The notes under the pieces were generated by a model, which saw only the letters and a program-made list of their open reading frames with translations, made no database searches and was not told the origin of the DNA. This document shows positions 10,718 through 21,891 of a stretch of 64,000 nt of DNA, one piece after another. Position 1 is the first letter of the stretch; the number at the start of each line of letters is the position of its first letter. The stretch covers positions 496,001-560,000 of the forward strand of contig JABYQQ010000025.1 of NCBI GenBank assembly GCA_022605405.1. Direction: 5' to 3'. This stretch comes from Earliella scabrosa. Its lineage: Eukaryota; Basidiomycota; Agaricomycetes; Polyporales; Polyporaceae. The position numbers were made by a program, and so were the translations under genes.

Positions 10718-10926
10718 TATGTAACTTCACTGACACGTTTATGATAGCAGGCGATGACTCGGACTCACACCAACCAACATTTGACACCGCAGTGACTGGC
10801 CAGACTCGGAGTACTTACCCTTCCTCTGCCACTTACACACATAACAGGCTACTGCTGTTATCTGCTGTGAGTTCACCGTCGTTTGCTCTTCTGCGCAGTG
10901 TCTCCTACCGTCAGGGCCTAAGCTCC

Positions 10927-13900
10927 ATGAACTCCGGCAAGATCACGTCTCCCCTGGTTCGTCACCGAACCATACAAAACATGCACGCCGAGGCTAATCG
11001 CGGGGCGTCCTTTCTCCAGCAACCGAACACTGTCACATCCCTCGTTGTTCGTGGCTTGATTGCGGACAACAACGGAAACAGCCTCGACCTCTCTCTCCCT
11101 CGCGATGAGTACGACAAGCCCAAGACAGAGGTCGACTACTCGCTCTCTCCGGCGGGCTACTCCAATCCGGACTACCTCCCCTACGTTCCATACCCGAGTG
11201 CCACCCCTCCGCCACTTCAACCTCCGAATACGGCCTTCGAGCTGATCTTGAAGCTTGGCAGATGCATCTCACAGGGAGAGCGCCACTTGGTCTTCGAAGT
11301 CAAACCGCTGAATGGCGAGGCATGGGAGATGCCGAAGCTCCTGCTCAAGGTCGCGCTCGAGCACAAAGGTCGCCATCTCGGCGAGGAAGCGGCGATGTAC
11401 AAGCGTCTTCAGGCGCTGCAGGGCTCGGTGGTCCCGCGGTGCTATGGCTTCTTCCGCCGCTACGTGGATCTGTTGGAGTGCATGGTGAAGCCATGGGACC
11501 CCGAGATGTCGTATCCCAGGGAATTCGACGAGTTCGACCTCCCGAACCAACGCGCGAGCTTGAACTTACTTCTGCTGGAGCGGGTGGGCGGGCACGTTTC
11601 CTGTGCTCCCGTCCCGAAGGATCTCAAGTGAGTGACCTTTGCTTGCACCGTGATGACCTCCAGCATCAGCAAAAGCCCGAACGGCTCATACTCGGCCCCG
11701 AGCGCCGGCGAGCGACGCAATCGCTTCCAATTGGGGGGGAGCGCGTGCACTCGAGTGTTATCATTTTCCACTCGAGTATAATCGCGCAATCGGCCCGCGA
11801 GCCGATTGCAATCGCTGCGCGCGCGCGGGGCTCTCGTGCGCGATTGCATCGCTCGTTTTCGAATGCACCCTTGCCAAGGGTTGTTGGGGTCGGGACGCTT
11901 GTCGAGCAATGGGTAGGGAGCGCCTCTATAGTAGCAGGCAGTATCATGGCACTCGAGGCACAAATGACGCATATAGGATGATGAGCATAGAATATATTGG
12001 TATATCTACGGAGGCAATACAGGACGCGAGATTACAGGAATAATAGGGACAAGAGCGCACAAGCGATAGACTAGAGCCGAGTGAGAGAGAACGGGCGCAG
12101 CAGGCAGCAGGAAGATGAGCAGGACCATGAGAGTAGGTAGTAGCGGCCCAGCGAGGCCGCGCAGACGCGCAGTTGGCCCACAGGTGGCAGTCCCAGACCA
12201 GAGTAAGCAGTGGCAAGCAGATGGCCAGGCGTCGTCAAGCAGTAAGATTGAGAGTCTCCTCCGCGTTGACGGTCGCATCCAATTTGGCCGCACGCCGAGT
12301 CGCGCAAGCAGCGCGCTGCTCGCTTTGAATCGAAAACTTGACATTCTGGGCATCGAGGTCGCCATGAGCGGAGCGGATGATGCGCGTGCCATGAACGCAC
12401 CTAAGTACAACGCGCCTAAGTACAAGATGGAGAGAAGCGTCGGTGAGAGGGATGGAAAGGCCTGGTGTTCCAGAAAGAAGCCTCTTCGTCGCCTTGGCAT
12501 CCAGTCGGTAGAGCATCAACATGAGCACGTTGAAATACTAGCAGAACCAACCCGAGTAAATAGGCACGTACCGAGACTCCTTCGTCCTGACGACAGGGCG
12601 CGAGCGTAACCGTGTTCCCTCTAGGGTAAGCTATGTCGGCGCACGGTATGAGAGCGAGTCAGAGAGGACGACCATTGCGGTTGCAGCAGACGTACCTGGG
12701 TCCTCATCATTGTCGCAGAGTCCTCCGCCACCATGCCGAGGTTTGTCGTGGTAGTGCCTACCCTCATCATGATGGTCGTCGCCTCGTCTGTCATATTAAG
12801 TAGTAGCACACTAGGTGACAGAGAGGCAGTAGCAGTGCGTGGGTCCTCACCCGATTGGTCGTATCTGGGAGCCAACTTATACTGATTGGAAGCGAAGGGG
12901 AGGGAGCTGAGACGACAATACAGTCAGTATATGCGCATATAGAGCGCATATACATGCATATACCGAGAGTTGGTGGACTTACTGAAGATGAGTTGGGGCG
13001 CCGGGCAGGTTGACTAACTTAGAGGATAGGGAAGCAATATGCGGTTGAGAGTGAGGCGAGTATGGTCAATACGATGGATGATGCGTTCAAAACATAGCCA
13101 GAGATCGTGACAAGCCCAGTAGAGAAGTTGGAGATGGTGGTGGTATGAGGGCAGGAGCGAGTTGAATTGTTGCAGGCCTCTTATAGGCGACCGTTTCGCC
13201 CACGTCGCGATTGACAGCAGAGGACGGCTGCGGCGTGGAGCCGTAACCCGTTGGGGCGCATCGCGCGCCGGTCATGTGATCGTGTCCTCTGACAACTGTT
13301 CGGTTCCATTGCCAATCTCGGAGCACGACGGCTCTGCGAGCTCGCTCCTCCGACATGGCGATGACTGACGGCGCCAGTGAATTCGACCCGACAAACGTGA
13401 ATTATACTATGGCAGCCTGACCCCATCCGCGGGGCCCTTACTTTGAGTGTCACATTGCCCTTTGGCGGACAGGTCGCAGCCCCCTCCCCCTCCCAGCTTG
13501 CAAGCGGCGATGAGCGCAAACGAGATGCCACGAGCGATAGTGTCCGAATGGGGACGATTGTAAATCGCTCGCCCGATCGTATTCGGTTGGACTGCGATTG
13601 CGAGCGCTCGCAAGCGCCCGCGCGCGAAGGGGCGCTTCGCAATCGCGCAAGCGTTTCGGGACTTTGCTGATGAGAAGTACTTACTCGTTCTCGCATTCGC
13701 AGGCGGTCCTTGTACGATATGGACCGAGAGCTGCTCGACTACGGGGTGTCGTTTGGGGACTGGAGGTACCCCAACGTCGTGTACGCGCCCAAGTCCCCAC
13801 CGGGCTTGCCCAGCTTGCCGTCCCCGCTGCTCAAGCGTGTGTTCAAGTATCGGCTGATCGACCTGGAGGACGCTGCGGTGACGAACGTGAACCCCAAGTA

Positions 13901-13967
13901 CGGGCACCGGCTGCACAAAGGTATGATCGACGAGATTCTGAGGCAGATGCAGAACGGGTGGTGCTGA
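10927..13967 (+). CDS. Kinase-like paralog K3 (with 2-kb element in intron 2)
   Basis: Exons 10927-10956, 11020-11627 and 13703-13967 give 300 residues, the same length as K4 and K6. Visible are the nucleotide-site stretch LGRCISQGERHLVFEVK, LLLKVALEH (lysine), LGEEAAMY (helix-C glutamate) and VVPRCYGFFRRY. The last exon has LLDYGVSFGDWRYPNVVYAP (catalytic-loop equivalent, D-x4-N) and RLIDLEDAAV (DFG equivalent). Splice sites and phases match K6, its closest relative. Intron 1 uses GTTCGT and also reads open. Intron 2 is 2,075 nt, against 64 nt in K6, because a TIR element lies in it. Whether the transcript is still spliced correctly cannot be told. Confidence 0.8.
11664..13672. mobile_element. 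2.0-kb TIR element inside intron 2 of K3, class unassigned
   Basis: CATCAGCAAAAGCCCGAACG at the left end matches CATCAGCAAAGTCCCGAAACG read inward from the right end. AG on both sides (11662-11663 and 13673-13674) is a possible 2-bp duplication. Both ends are rich in the word GCAATCGC or its complement (for example 11714-11850 and 13590-13650), typical of DNA-transposon subterminal repeats. An AT-rich palindromic patch lies near 12920-12965. Open frames inside, such as 12235-12528 minus, show no recognisable domain, so it is probably non-autonomous. Confidence 0.65.
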
Positions 13968-14488
13968 GAGTTGGCATCAGTATATTGTTCTGCACATTGG
14001 CTGCAAACGCGACGACTGGTGCCTTGCTCAGGCGGCCCGGAAGCCGGGCGTCTGGTAGTGAGAGGCGTTTCCAACCGAGGTCGCTGCAAAACTGCTTCTT
14101 ACCTCCTGCCTCTCGCTTTCATCTCTGAGTCTCTACTTGGTCTCTACTGTCTCGTCGACATCATGCAAATGTAGTCAATTGTCATTTTGCTTGACATGCG
14201 CTCTCAGCACGTTTGATTATGACATTCAATACGTCACAATATGTGAAGGTCAGCCTAGCGTCGCGCGAACATGGGGAGGCATACCAGCGAGCCTGCGTGT
14301 CCAGGGGAAACACGGAGTTGGCGAGCTGGGTCTTATGGTACGTCCAGACACGCTTTCGTCAGTCCCATTTTTTCTCTTGCTTGCCACTTTTCTCCGATTC
14401 CTATCTCCCCCACGTACAGAATCCTTGTGTGATGCATTCGCCTGAGTTTCATCGTGCTTCCAATCAAGAGACGGATTTGGAGGTTTTT

Positions 14489-15501
14489 ATGGGGAAGCCT
14501 GCATTGGTGCGTCGTGCTTACTATCCATCCGTCGGACGTGTGCCTACCGTCTGTATGCGGCCTAGGAGCTCAACTCTGTGCAAAGTCTTGAGTTGTCTGG
14601 CATTGCCATGGACAACGATGGCAATCCGGTGATACTCAAACTGAGCCGCACGGTTCCAGACCAAGAAAAGCGCGAGCTCTACCACGTCGGGAAGGCAAAT
14701 CTCCCAACGCCGCCGCCCTCCCGCCTCCCCACCGACGGAACTGTCGCCCTGCGTCTCGAGATCACAGAGACCCTCTCTCGAAATGCGCGCAACACCGTCT
14801 ATGGAGTGCGGGTGCTCAACGCGGACACCGAGCTAGAGTTTTACGTGCCGCCCCTCGTCATCAAGGTCGCAGCGTGGTTCCAAGGCAAGAACCTGTGCGA
14901 GGAGGCAGGCATGTATCGCGTGCTCGAGTCTCTCCAAGGGATCGTCATACCACGATGCTTTGGCTACTTCCGACTCGCCGTGGACCACACCCAGATGACA
15001 ATCCTACCATGGGATGGTACCGCCTGTGTGTACCCTCGAGGACCGCATACGTTTGATCTCCACCGCCCACCGCACCCGGCTGCTCCTCTCGAGATTATGT
15101 TGCTCGAGCGGCTCGGAGAACATGTCCCCACGGGCAGCGGGATCCTGAACGAGACACTTCGGTGGGTGCAGTGAACACTCCTTATGGTACTATCGGCTCA
15201 CACCGGCTACAGACAGGATCTTACCGACATGTACGAAGAGCTCATCCAGCTCGGCGTCGAATATCACGATTGGGGGGTCAGAAACATCCTCGTCGTGCCC
15301 CCGTCGCCGCCCGCGTTGCCGGCACTGGTGTCGTCGCGGCATGGGCGCGCATATACGCTCCGGATCATCGACTTCGAGCACGCGCGGCGGGTCGACTCGA
15401 AGTCGAGCGAGCTGATGGACGAGGCTAGTCCCGAAGTGGACCAACTGGTGCACCACATCGCGTATCACGGCTATTTGCGTCGAGCAGTCCGTGGGCCTTG
15501 A
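14489..15501 (+). CDS. Kinase-like paralog K4 (divergent)
   Basis: Exons 14489-14506 (MGKPAL), 14566-15161 and 15213-15501 give 300 residues. It keeps the family order: PPLVIKVAAW (lysine), CEEAGMYRVLESLQG, VIPRCFGYF, ILPWDG, IMLLERLGEH, then LIQLGVEYHDWGVRNILVVP and LRIIDFEHARRV. It is the most diverged of the array, for instance in having HDW-x3-N in the catalytic loop, closer to the HRD of ordinary kinases. Splice phases are the same as in its neighbours (phase 2 before QDL). The 520 bp between K3 and K4 hold nothing else I can name. Function is unknown; ATP binding is plausible from the retained lysine and acids. Confidence 0.8.
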
Positions 15502-15887
15502 GGCACTGGCTGCGTGAATGTGCGCGAGCTGTGGCGAACGCGCCCATCATGCATGTAGTCCCTAGGGTAGCGTATTCGTCAATCTCACGATGCACGATAC
15601 CCGCTGTGGGCCTATCCATCCCTGGTGGTGTGCGCGATGTCTGGGTCAGCGCGGTTGGTAGGCGGTTAAACGGAATTCAGTTCTGTGCATGCGTCTAACG
15701 CGTTGGCCGTTGTAGACTTGGCACGCGAGGCAGATCACCGACCGACTCGGATCGTCCATGGGCAGAGACATCCCTCGCGCACTCTTTCTCCTCCAACGGA
15801 AGCAGTTCTCCGGTCACTCGTTCCCTCTTCCCAAGCCTCACCCTCTCGTCCGCGCACCGGGAACCCCTGCTCAACGTTGTGATCGTG

Positions 15888-17088
15888 ATGTCGGACGCGA
15901 TACCTCGGATCCCTAAACCTCCCTTGGTAAGTGTGACGTTGACTACACCATGGGCTGTATACCTCAGACTGACACCCAATGAAGCAGAGCAATGCCATCG
16001 CGTACATCGCCGTTCGTGGACTCACCTTTGACAACGAAGGCAACGACTCCGACCCACTCGTCGTTCCACGCATCGAGTACGACAAGGTCAGACGCGGTAC
16101 AGAGGACCTGGAGACCGTCATCTCCATCCATACCCTCGATTACCTCCCCTATGACTCGGCTAAAACGGCACCAACGTCCACGCAGCTTCAGCTTGGTGAC
16201 GATAGAATCACGTTACGCCTTCAGCTCGGCCGGCGTATCAGCCGTACAACCGATCACCACCTCGTCTACGAAGTGACACCGCTCAACGGAGAGGCGTTTG
16301 ACATCCCGGCGCTGGTGCTCAAGGTGGCGAAGGAGCTTGACGGCCGCGACGTGGCTGAAGAGGCGGCAATGTACACGCATCTGCAGCCTTTGCAAGGCGT
16401 GGTGATCCCGCGCCTCTATGGGTACTTCAACTGCTATGTCAACCGGCTGGAGCGCATCGTGACTCCGTGGGACGGCAAGCATGTTAGTCTGCCGAGAACG
16501 TTCGACGAGTTCCGGATGCCGAACCAGCTGGCGAGCCTGAACATGCTCCTGTTGGAGAGAGTAGGAGGACGCATTCCTCTCAAGCCCCTCCCGGAAGGGC
16601 TTCAGTGAGCCTCTGTCTCGCCGCTGCTGTACGAGCCCTGCTGACAGACATCTAGGCAGGACCTCTATGAAATGACGATAGACTTCCTAAATTATGGAGT
16701 GTTGTACACGGACTGGAGGCGCAGTAACATCCGGTTTGCTCCGAGCTCGCCTCCCGGGCTGGACGGCTTGCCGTCTCCTCTTTATAACCGCGTTTACAAG
16801 TATCGCTTTATCGACCTTGAGGATGCAAGAATCACGGCCCGTACCCCAAACCACTCGATGAAGTTGAGAAGGGAATACTGCGTGCAGTATTTCGTGAAGG
16901 AGTTAGAGGATCGTGCGCAGTGGGTCGACTACGACGACTCGGATGAGGACGACTCGGATGAGGACGACTCGGACGACGATGAAGAGGAGGATGAGGATGA
17001 TGAAGAGGATGAAAGTGAGAATGGAGATGACGATGGGAATGAAGATGACGATGAAGATGAGGAGGCGAGTGAGGACCCAAAGGCCTAG
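15888..17088 (+). CDS. Kinase-like paralog K5 with acidic C-terminal tail
   Basis: Exons 15888-15926 (MSDAIPRIPKPPL), 15985-16604 and 16656-17088 give 363 residues; exon 2 may start at 15985 or 15988. Family motifs are ALVLKVAKEL, AEEAAMYTHLQPLQG, VIPRLYGYFNCY, LNMLLLERVGG, NYGVLYTDWRRSNIRFAP and RFIDLEDARI. K1 is its closest relative. After residue ~305 it gains about 58 residues that are almost wholly Asp/Glu (DDSDEDDSDEDD and similar), encoded by GAT/GAG/GAC repeats at 16927-17085. No other copy in the array has this tail. The tail could be a charged disordered region or a recent simple-repeat expansion. Confidence 0.82.
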
Positions 17089-17424
17089 GACTCGGACTCG
17101 AGTCGGAGGACCGTTCAGCCTCCTGAGGGTGAGCGTCTAGGCACACGCGTGTAGACTCACAATCGCTTCCTCTTGCTTTCTCCCATGAATGTTCTGTTGC
17201 ATATCCACACATACGTTCTGATTGTGTTCGAGCTTGTAGTTGAGGCCTCCATCACGCGCCGCCAACGAAGCGTGTCACAATTCGCTAAGATTGAAGTTCG
17301 GCGCTCAATTGTGCCCCTTCGCCTCCTTTCGCGGCGGCCGCCCATGCCACCACGCCACTCACGGCCGTTACGTGTTGTGAGTGTCGTTGGCTCTTCTCCG
17401 CGGTGTCTCCTACGAGTACGCTCC

Positions 17425-18452
17425 ATGAAGAAGTCCAGCAAGACCACGTCACCCCTGGTTTGTCACCGAACTAGTAGTACGGAACTTGCGCGACTCGCGA
17501 GGCTAATCGCTTCTACAGCAACTGAACACTATCACGTCTCTCGTGATTCGTGGTTTGATTGCGGACAACAATGGCGCTGAACTCGACGTCTCTATCCCGC
17601 GCGACGAGTACGACAAGCCACAAGTAGATGTTGATTATTCGCTCTGTTCGGATGGCCCTAATCCCCAGTACCTCTCCTACATCCCTCATCCGACTGTCAC
17701 TCCTCCGCCACTCAACCCCCCGGATACCAAATTCGAACTGGTCTTGAAGCTCGGCACGTGTATCTCCCGAGAGCGTCACCTCGTCTTCAAAGTCAAGCCG
17801 CCCAACGGCAGCGAGACGTGGAAGATGCCAAAACTCGTGCTCAAGGTTGCGCTCGAGCACCAAGGTCGCCACCTCGGCGAGGAAGCGGCGATGTATAACC
17901 GTCTGCAAGCACTGCAGGGCTCGGTGATCCCGCGGTGCTATGGCTTCTTCCGCCGCTACGTCAACCTGCTCGAGTGCATGGTGAAGCCATGGGACCCTGA
18001 GATGACGTATCCCAGGGAGTTTGACGAGTTCGACATGCCGAACCAACTTGCGAGCCTGAACGTGCTCCTACTGGAACGAGAGGGCGGGCATGTTTCCTGT
18101 GCTCCCGTTCCGCAGGATCTCAAGTGAGTCGTCTCCATGTGTATCAGGAATCAGTGGACACTCGGAAGTTGACTCTCGCTCTCACAGGCAGACCTTGTAC
18201 CGCATGGACACAGAGCTGCTCGATTACGGCGTGTCGTTCGTGGACTGGAGGCGTCCTAACGTCGTATACGCACCCAAGTCCCCGCCGGGACTCCCCAGCT
18301 TGCCATCCCCGCTGCTCGGCCGGGTGTTCAAGTACAGGTTGATTGACCTGGAGGATGCAGTGGTGACGAACCTCAGCCCCGAGTATGGGCACAAAGTACA
18401 CCAGGAAATGATCGACGAGCTTCTCAGGCAGATGGTGAATAGATGGTGCTGA
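17425..18452 (+). CDS. Kinase-like paralog K6
   Basis: Exons 17425-17457, 17519-18123 and 18188-18452 give 300 residues. Candidate functional residues are Lys120 in LVLKV, Glu132/133 in GEEAAMY, Asp232 and Asn237 in VDWRRPN (spacing as in HRD-x4-N), and Asp266 in LIDLED (DFG place). The His-Arg before the catalytic Asp is replaced by Phe-Val, and there is no DFG glycine. About 115 N-terminal residues precede the lysine, more than a minimal kinase needs, and the C-lobe is cut short after DLED, so substrate-binding helices are missing. This may be a pseudokinase or a small-molecule kinase fold. It is near-identical in layout to K3. Confidence 0.82.
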
Positions 18453-18965
18453 CGCTGGCGTCCGGGGGCACACAGGGTGCCAGCTGTACTGTATTCCCAG
18501 TCTCGCGACTTCGCTAAACATGTTGGCCCGGGGCTAACTCCTCTTCTTCGTGCCAGCTCATAAATCACTGGCAGCCAGGACATTCAGCGTACGAGCACCG
18601 TAGTACGAACCTGGTACGGTCCACGGACGCACTCGGGAATCCTCCCAGCTCCGAGACCAGCTCGAAGAAGCCCTCGAAAAGTCAAATGCAAAACATTAAA
18701 CGTTTAAACACTTACCCCCAGTTAGCCGGCGCAGCGCATCGGTCGCGTCGAGCGCGTAGCCCGCGCGATGAACCGGTGACGTCGCGGCGCGTTCGCGAGC
18801 CGCCATCTGTCGCCAGAGGTCGCAAGAACGCGCTTCTAGCGTCCGACTCCACCGTTCGCGCGTCGGCTCGCCCGCGAACGCGCCTCCTCGATCCCGCGTC
18901 CCGGCGGGGCGGAAGCGCGACGAGTGGCGCCACAACTTCAAGGCTGAAGCGCGACGTCCGTCGTC

Positions 18966-18972
18966 TTATAAG
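18966..18972 (+). promoter_or_regulatory. TATA-like box of the secreted-protein gene
   Basis: TTATAAG lies 128 bp before the start codon at 19100, followed by a CT-rich stretch (19000-19040) common at fungal transcription starts. Between K6 and this box (18453-18965) there is a GC-rich, CpG-rich segment with no gene that I can support. Confidence 0.4.
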
Positions 18973-19099
18973 CAGCAGCGCGAGAGAGCGGTGCTCGTTG
19001 TCTCCCTTTCCTCTCTCCGACGTCCGTTGTCCTCATCGCGTTCCGCTCGGCGCATACCACTCTTTCGAACCTATACAGTCCTTACTCCCCGTGCTCACG

Positions 19100-20142
19100 A
19101 TGATGTCCCTCAACCTCGTCCTCGCTGCTCTCCTCGTCGCCAGCGGTACGCACCCTCCCCCATCCCCCCTCGTCTCGTCTCGTCTCTCCTCTCTCCTCGT
19201 TCGTCGCGCTGACTCACCTCTGCTCTCTCCTCTCCAGCTACCGCGGCACCGCTCAACACCCCTCCCGCTCCGTCCCCGTCCGTCTCCACCCTCCCATCCG
19301 ACATCTTCACCATCCAAACCGACACCGTCCTCCGCCCCGCCCCCGTCCCCACCACCATCACCCTCTCCTCCACTCTCTCCTCCATGTCCTCCCGCCCCGC
19401 CCTCCCGACCACCTCCCTCGCCGCCCCACCAAAGGTGCCCAAGCCCATCGGCGCACGCCGTGCGCGCGGGCTCGACTTTGCCGAGCTCAACGCGAAGAAG
19501 ACGGTCAGTCAGGCGAGCGCGCCGACCTCCGTCGTCCCACCTCCGCCCAGCGTCCCCGCGCCCACGAACATCCAGCTCGGCGTGCGCCACGAGGGCCCAC
19601 ACGCTGTCCCTGTTCCGCCTGTGCCCACTACTCCCCTTCCCCTGGGGACAGTGCTGGACGGAGTGAAGACGAAGCGGATGGTCGCGCTGCCGTTCAAGGA
19701 GAGCGAGGTGGAGGTGAGCTCGAGCCTGAGGCGCTTGGGGGTCGATGCGGGCGCGGTAGTTGAGGTGGAGGTGGAGAGTGAGGAGGATGAGTTGGAGGTT
19801 GAGGTGGAGGTTAACGCGCTCGGGCTCGAAAAGGAGGTCGAGGTGGAGGTCGAGCGCAGGGCTGACGGGGACGTCGAGACCCCGTGCGCGGATGCGGACG
19901 TCCACGCGCATGCGCACGCGAGGAGGGTCGACGTGCACCAGAACGGCCCGATCGCGCCCCAGCCGCATACGACGGTCGACGCGTGGAAGATGGGTTCGAC
20001 GGCGGTTGCGATCCCGCCTCTCCCGCTTGGGCGGAGGGTCGACGTGCACCAGAACGGGCCGGTCGTGCCTCAGGCGCATACGACTGTCGATGCGTGGAAG
20101 ATGGGGGCGACGGCTATCGCCATCCCGCCTCTTCGTCGGTAA
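19100..20142 (+). CDS. Predicted secreted Val/Glu-rich repeat protein
   Basis: Exon 1 (19100-19145) encodes a short signal peptide, MMSLNLVLAALLVASA. Intron 19146-19237 is CT-rich. Exon 2 runs 19238-20142, giving 316 residues. The mature part opens with Thr/Ser/Pro-rich sequence and then GARRARGLDFAELNAKK. A strange stretch follows that alternates Val and Glu (VEVEVESEEDELEVEVEV). The end holds two 37-residue tandem units starting RRVDVHQNGP and each carrying HTTVDAWKMG and AIPPL. No known domain was recognised. It is probably a small secreted or cell-wall protein. A 401-residue open frame on the opposite strand is a composition shadow. Confidence 0.7.
19921..20136 (+). repeat. Two-unit coding tandem repeat (111 bp units)
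   Basis: Units start at 19921 and 20032, exactly 37 codons apart. They share VDVHQNGP, PHTTVDAWKMG (AHTT in unit 2) and AIPPL with few substitutions. The in-frame period and high similarity point to a recent duplication. Confidence 0.8.
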
Positions 20143-21891
20143 TGGGTCCGAGGTCGTTGGTGAGTGTTCTGTTTGGATCGTCACGGTCCTGGCTCGTGTG
20201 TTGTTATTAACTTGGGTGCGTTCGTTGCAGGTGCGCACTGTCCCGAAGTGGCGACGCCATATGAAGTAGTATAGTACTTGACCGTCGTAGTTCGTTGCTG
20301 CGAGTAATCATGACGAGATGATCTGAAAGGCGCACTACTAGTCGGAGGGGGCGCGGTTCACCTGCCGGAGCAGGCAGACCTGCAGAACATACATGAGGAT
20401 GTGAGTTAAACAATCGTTAGGCGGGGAGCACGTACCGGTGCCGTATAGCGGAGGCGGGGAGGCTGTAGAAGTGGGCGCAGGCGCGATCCATAATAATATC
20501 CACGGGAGTACTCGCTCGCTTTAGCGCAGACTGTTTGTCAGGCGGGACAAGTAAGTAGGATCGTTACTGCATCCTCTGCTTGAGTCTTGCATATCAGAGA
20601 TGCAGTGGGGGGCGACCAAGCTGACCAACTTGAAACAAGTTGAAAGCAGGGGGTGTCGGTATTGCATACAGTGTCGGTGCGGTGAGGCAAAGTTCAAGCT
20701 TTCAAGTTGGATTCATTCATCTTCGCAAGTGAAGCATGAAGGAATGATTGCAAGTTGCGAACCCGCGTGTGAGTCCACGCAGCATGAGTCGTAGGTGCAA
20801 TGTTGACAGCAGCAACGGCGAGCTCGAGTTCGACTTCAAACAGCTTCGAACTTACGGGGAATGCCGAGGCAGCACCTGCCTTTTCCGGCACTCAACGTCA
20901 TGGAGGTTTTAGCGCCTTCGTCTTGCTTCCCGGAATCATCAAACCTCGGACACACGCAAGTACTCCGACGACGGATGATGTTGATAGCGTGCGCTTTATA
21001 CGGCTCGAACCGTTCTCTACTGTGCTGTCTTCAAGGGTTGACATGTGACAGGTGATCCTCATCTGAACATACCACGATGGCACAAAGGCTACTTTGCGAG
21101 GACGTCTCGGTTCGAATTACTTGGGCCGTACTCTGGGAGCCGCAAGCAAGCCAGTTGAGGAAGCAGGGCTATGAAGAACGCACGGGATAAGTTGCTACGG
21201 CAGCGGACACGTGGATCGGGACTCGCGAAGGTTTGGGGACATATTGGGGAGATCATGACATGGGGACTCTAATCGCCAGCAGGGCAGAGAAGGAGGGGTC
21301 GGAGGACGTGCTCGAGGATCGTCCCGAAGAAGTCGGGCCTTGCTGCCAGTCACCGACGTCTGGCATGCTCTCTCCCTCCTCCTTCTCTCTGTCGGACGCT
21401 ACTCACGCCCGTCGCCGTCCCCAGCGAGCGTCCGACAGGAGATGTCCCCCGCTGTCGATGCCAGCTGCCGCGCCACGCTCCCAGGACAGCACTCTGCGGG
21501 TCACCGAGCAGAGGCGTGGGCCAGGACATGCTCGCTGCCGGATTGGGAAGAATGGAGCGAGATGGCCAGATACGAAGGCGCGGAGGTCAGTCGCTGTCGC
21601 CGACGCCTGCAATTTCGCCCCGAACGGGCAGCGCCGTTGCCTGTCCCGCTCGCAGCGCCGCTCGCCGCGCACGAAGCCTTCCAGATCCCCGCCACGCCTT
21701 CGCAGCTGCCCCCTTCAGCTTCGACCATGCCTCGCCACCCGTCTGCCCGCCGTCGCTGCCCGTGTCCTCTCCCCTCCTTCCTCCCCTCCCCTTCGTCCCC
21801 GACCCCCACCACCACCGCTCTTTACCCCCAACTCTCCGTCCTCTCCCTCCGCCCTCTTCAACCGTCGAGACTCTCGTTCTGAACTGCAGGG
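20143..21891. other. Intergenic, no gene supported
   Basis: About 1.7 kb. The long open frames at 21230-22030 are Ser/Pro/Arg-rich in several frames at once, which marks CT-rich upstream DNA rather than a gene. The last 200 bp (21680-21880) are strongly pyrimidine-rich and probably form the promoter of the DUF6534 gene. Confidence 0.5.

Noticed and set aside
12006..12609. Overlapping frames within the K3 intron element
   Set aside because: Frames on both strands of similar length and no transposase motif; treated as non-coding element interior.
1940..18452. Assigning the kinase-like array to the fungal FunK1 family
   Set aside because: FunK1 proteins are longer and keep HRD-like and DFG-like motifs; these ~300-residue proteins have D-W-x-x-x-N and DLED and a different N-terminal part.
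18686..19666. 326-codon plus-strand open frame
   Set aside because: Runs through the promoter, signal exon and intron of the 19.1 kb gene in a different frame; Ser/Pro/Arg low complexity.
19033..20238. 401-codon minus-strand open frame
   Set aside because: Antisense to the secreted-protein gene; Arg/Leu/His-rich composition is what the GC-rich sense codons produce when read backwards, with no motif.
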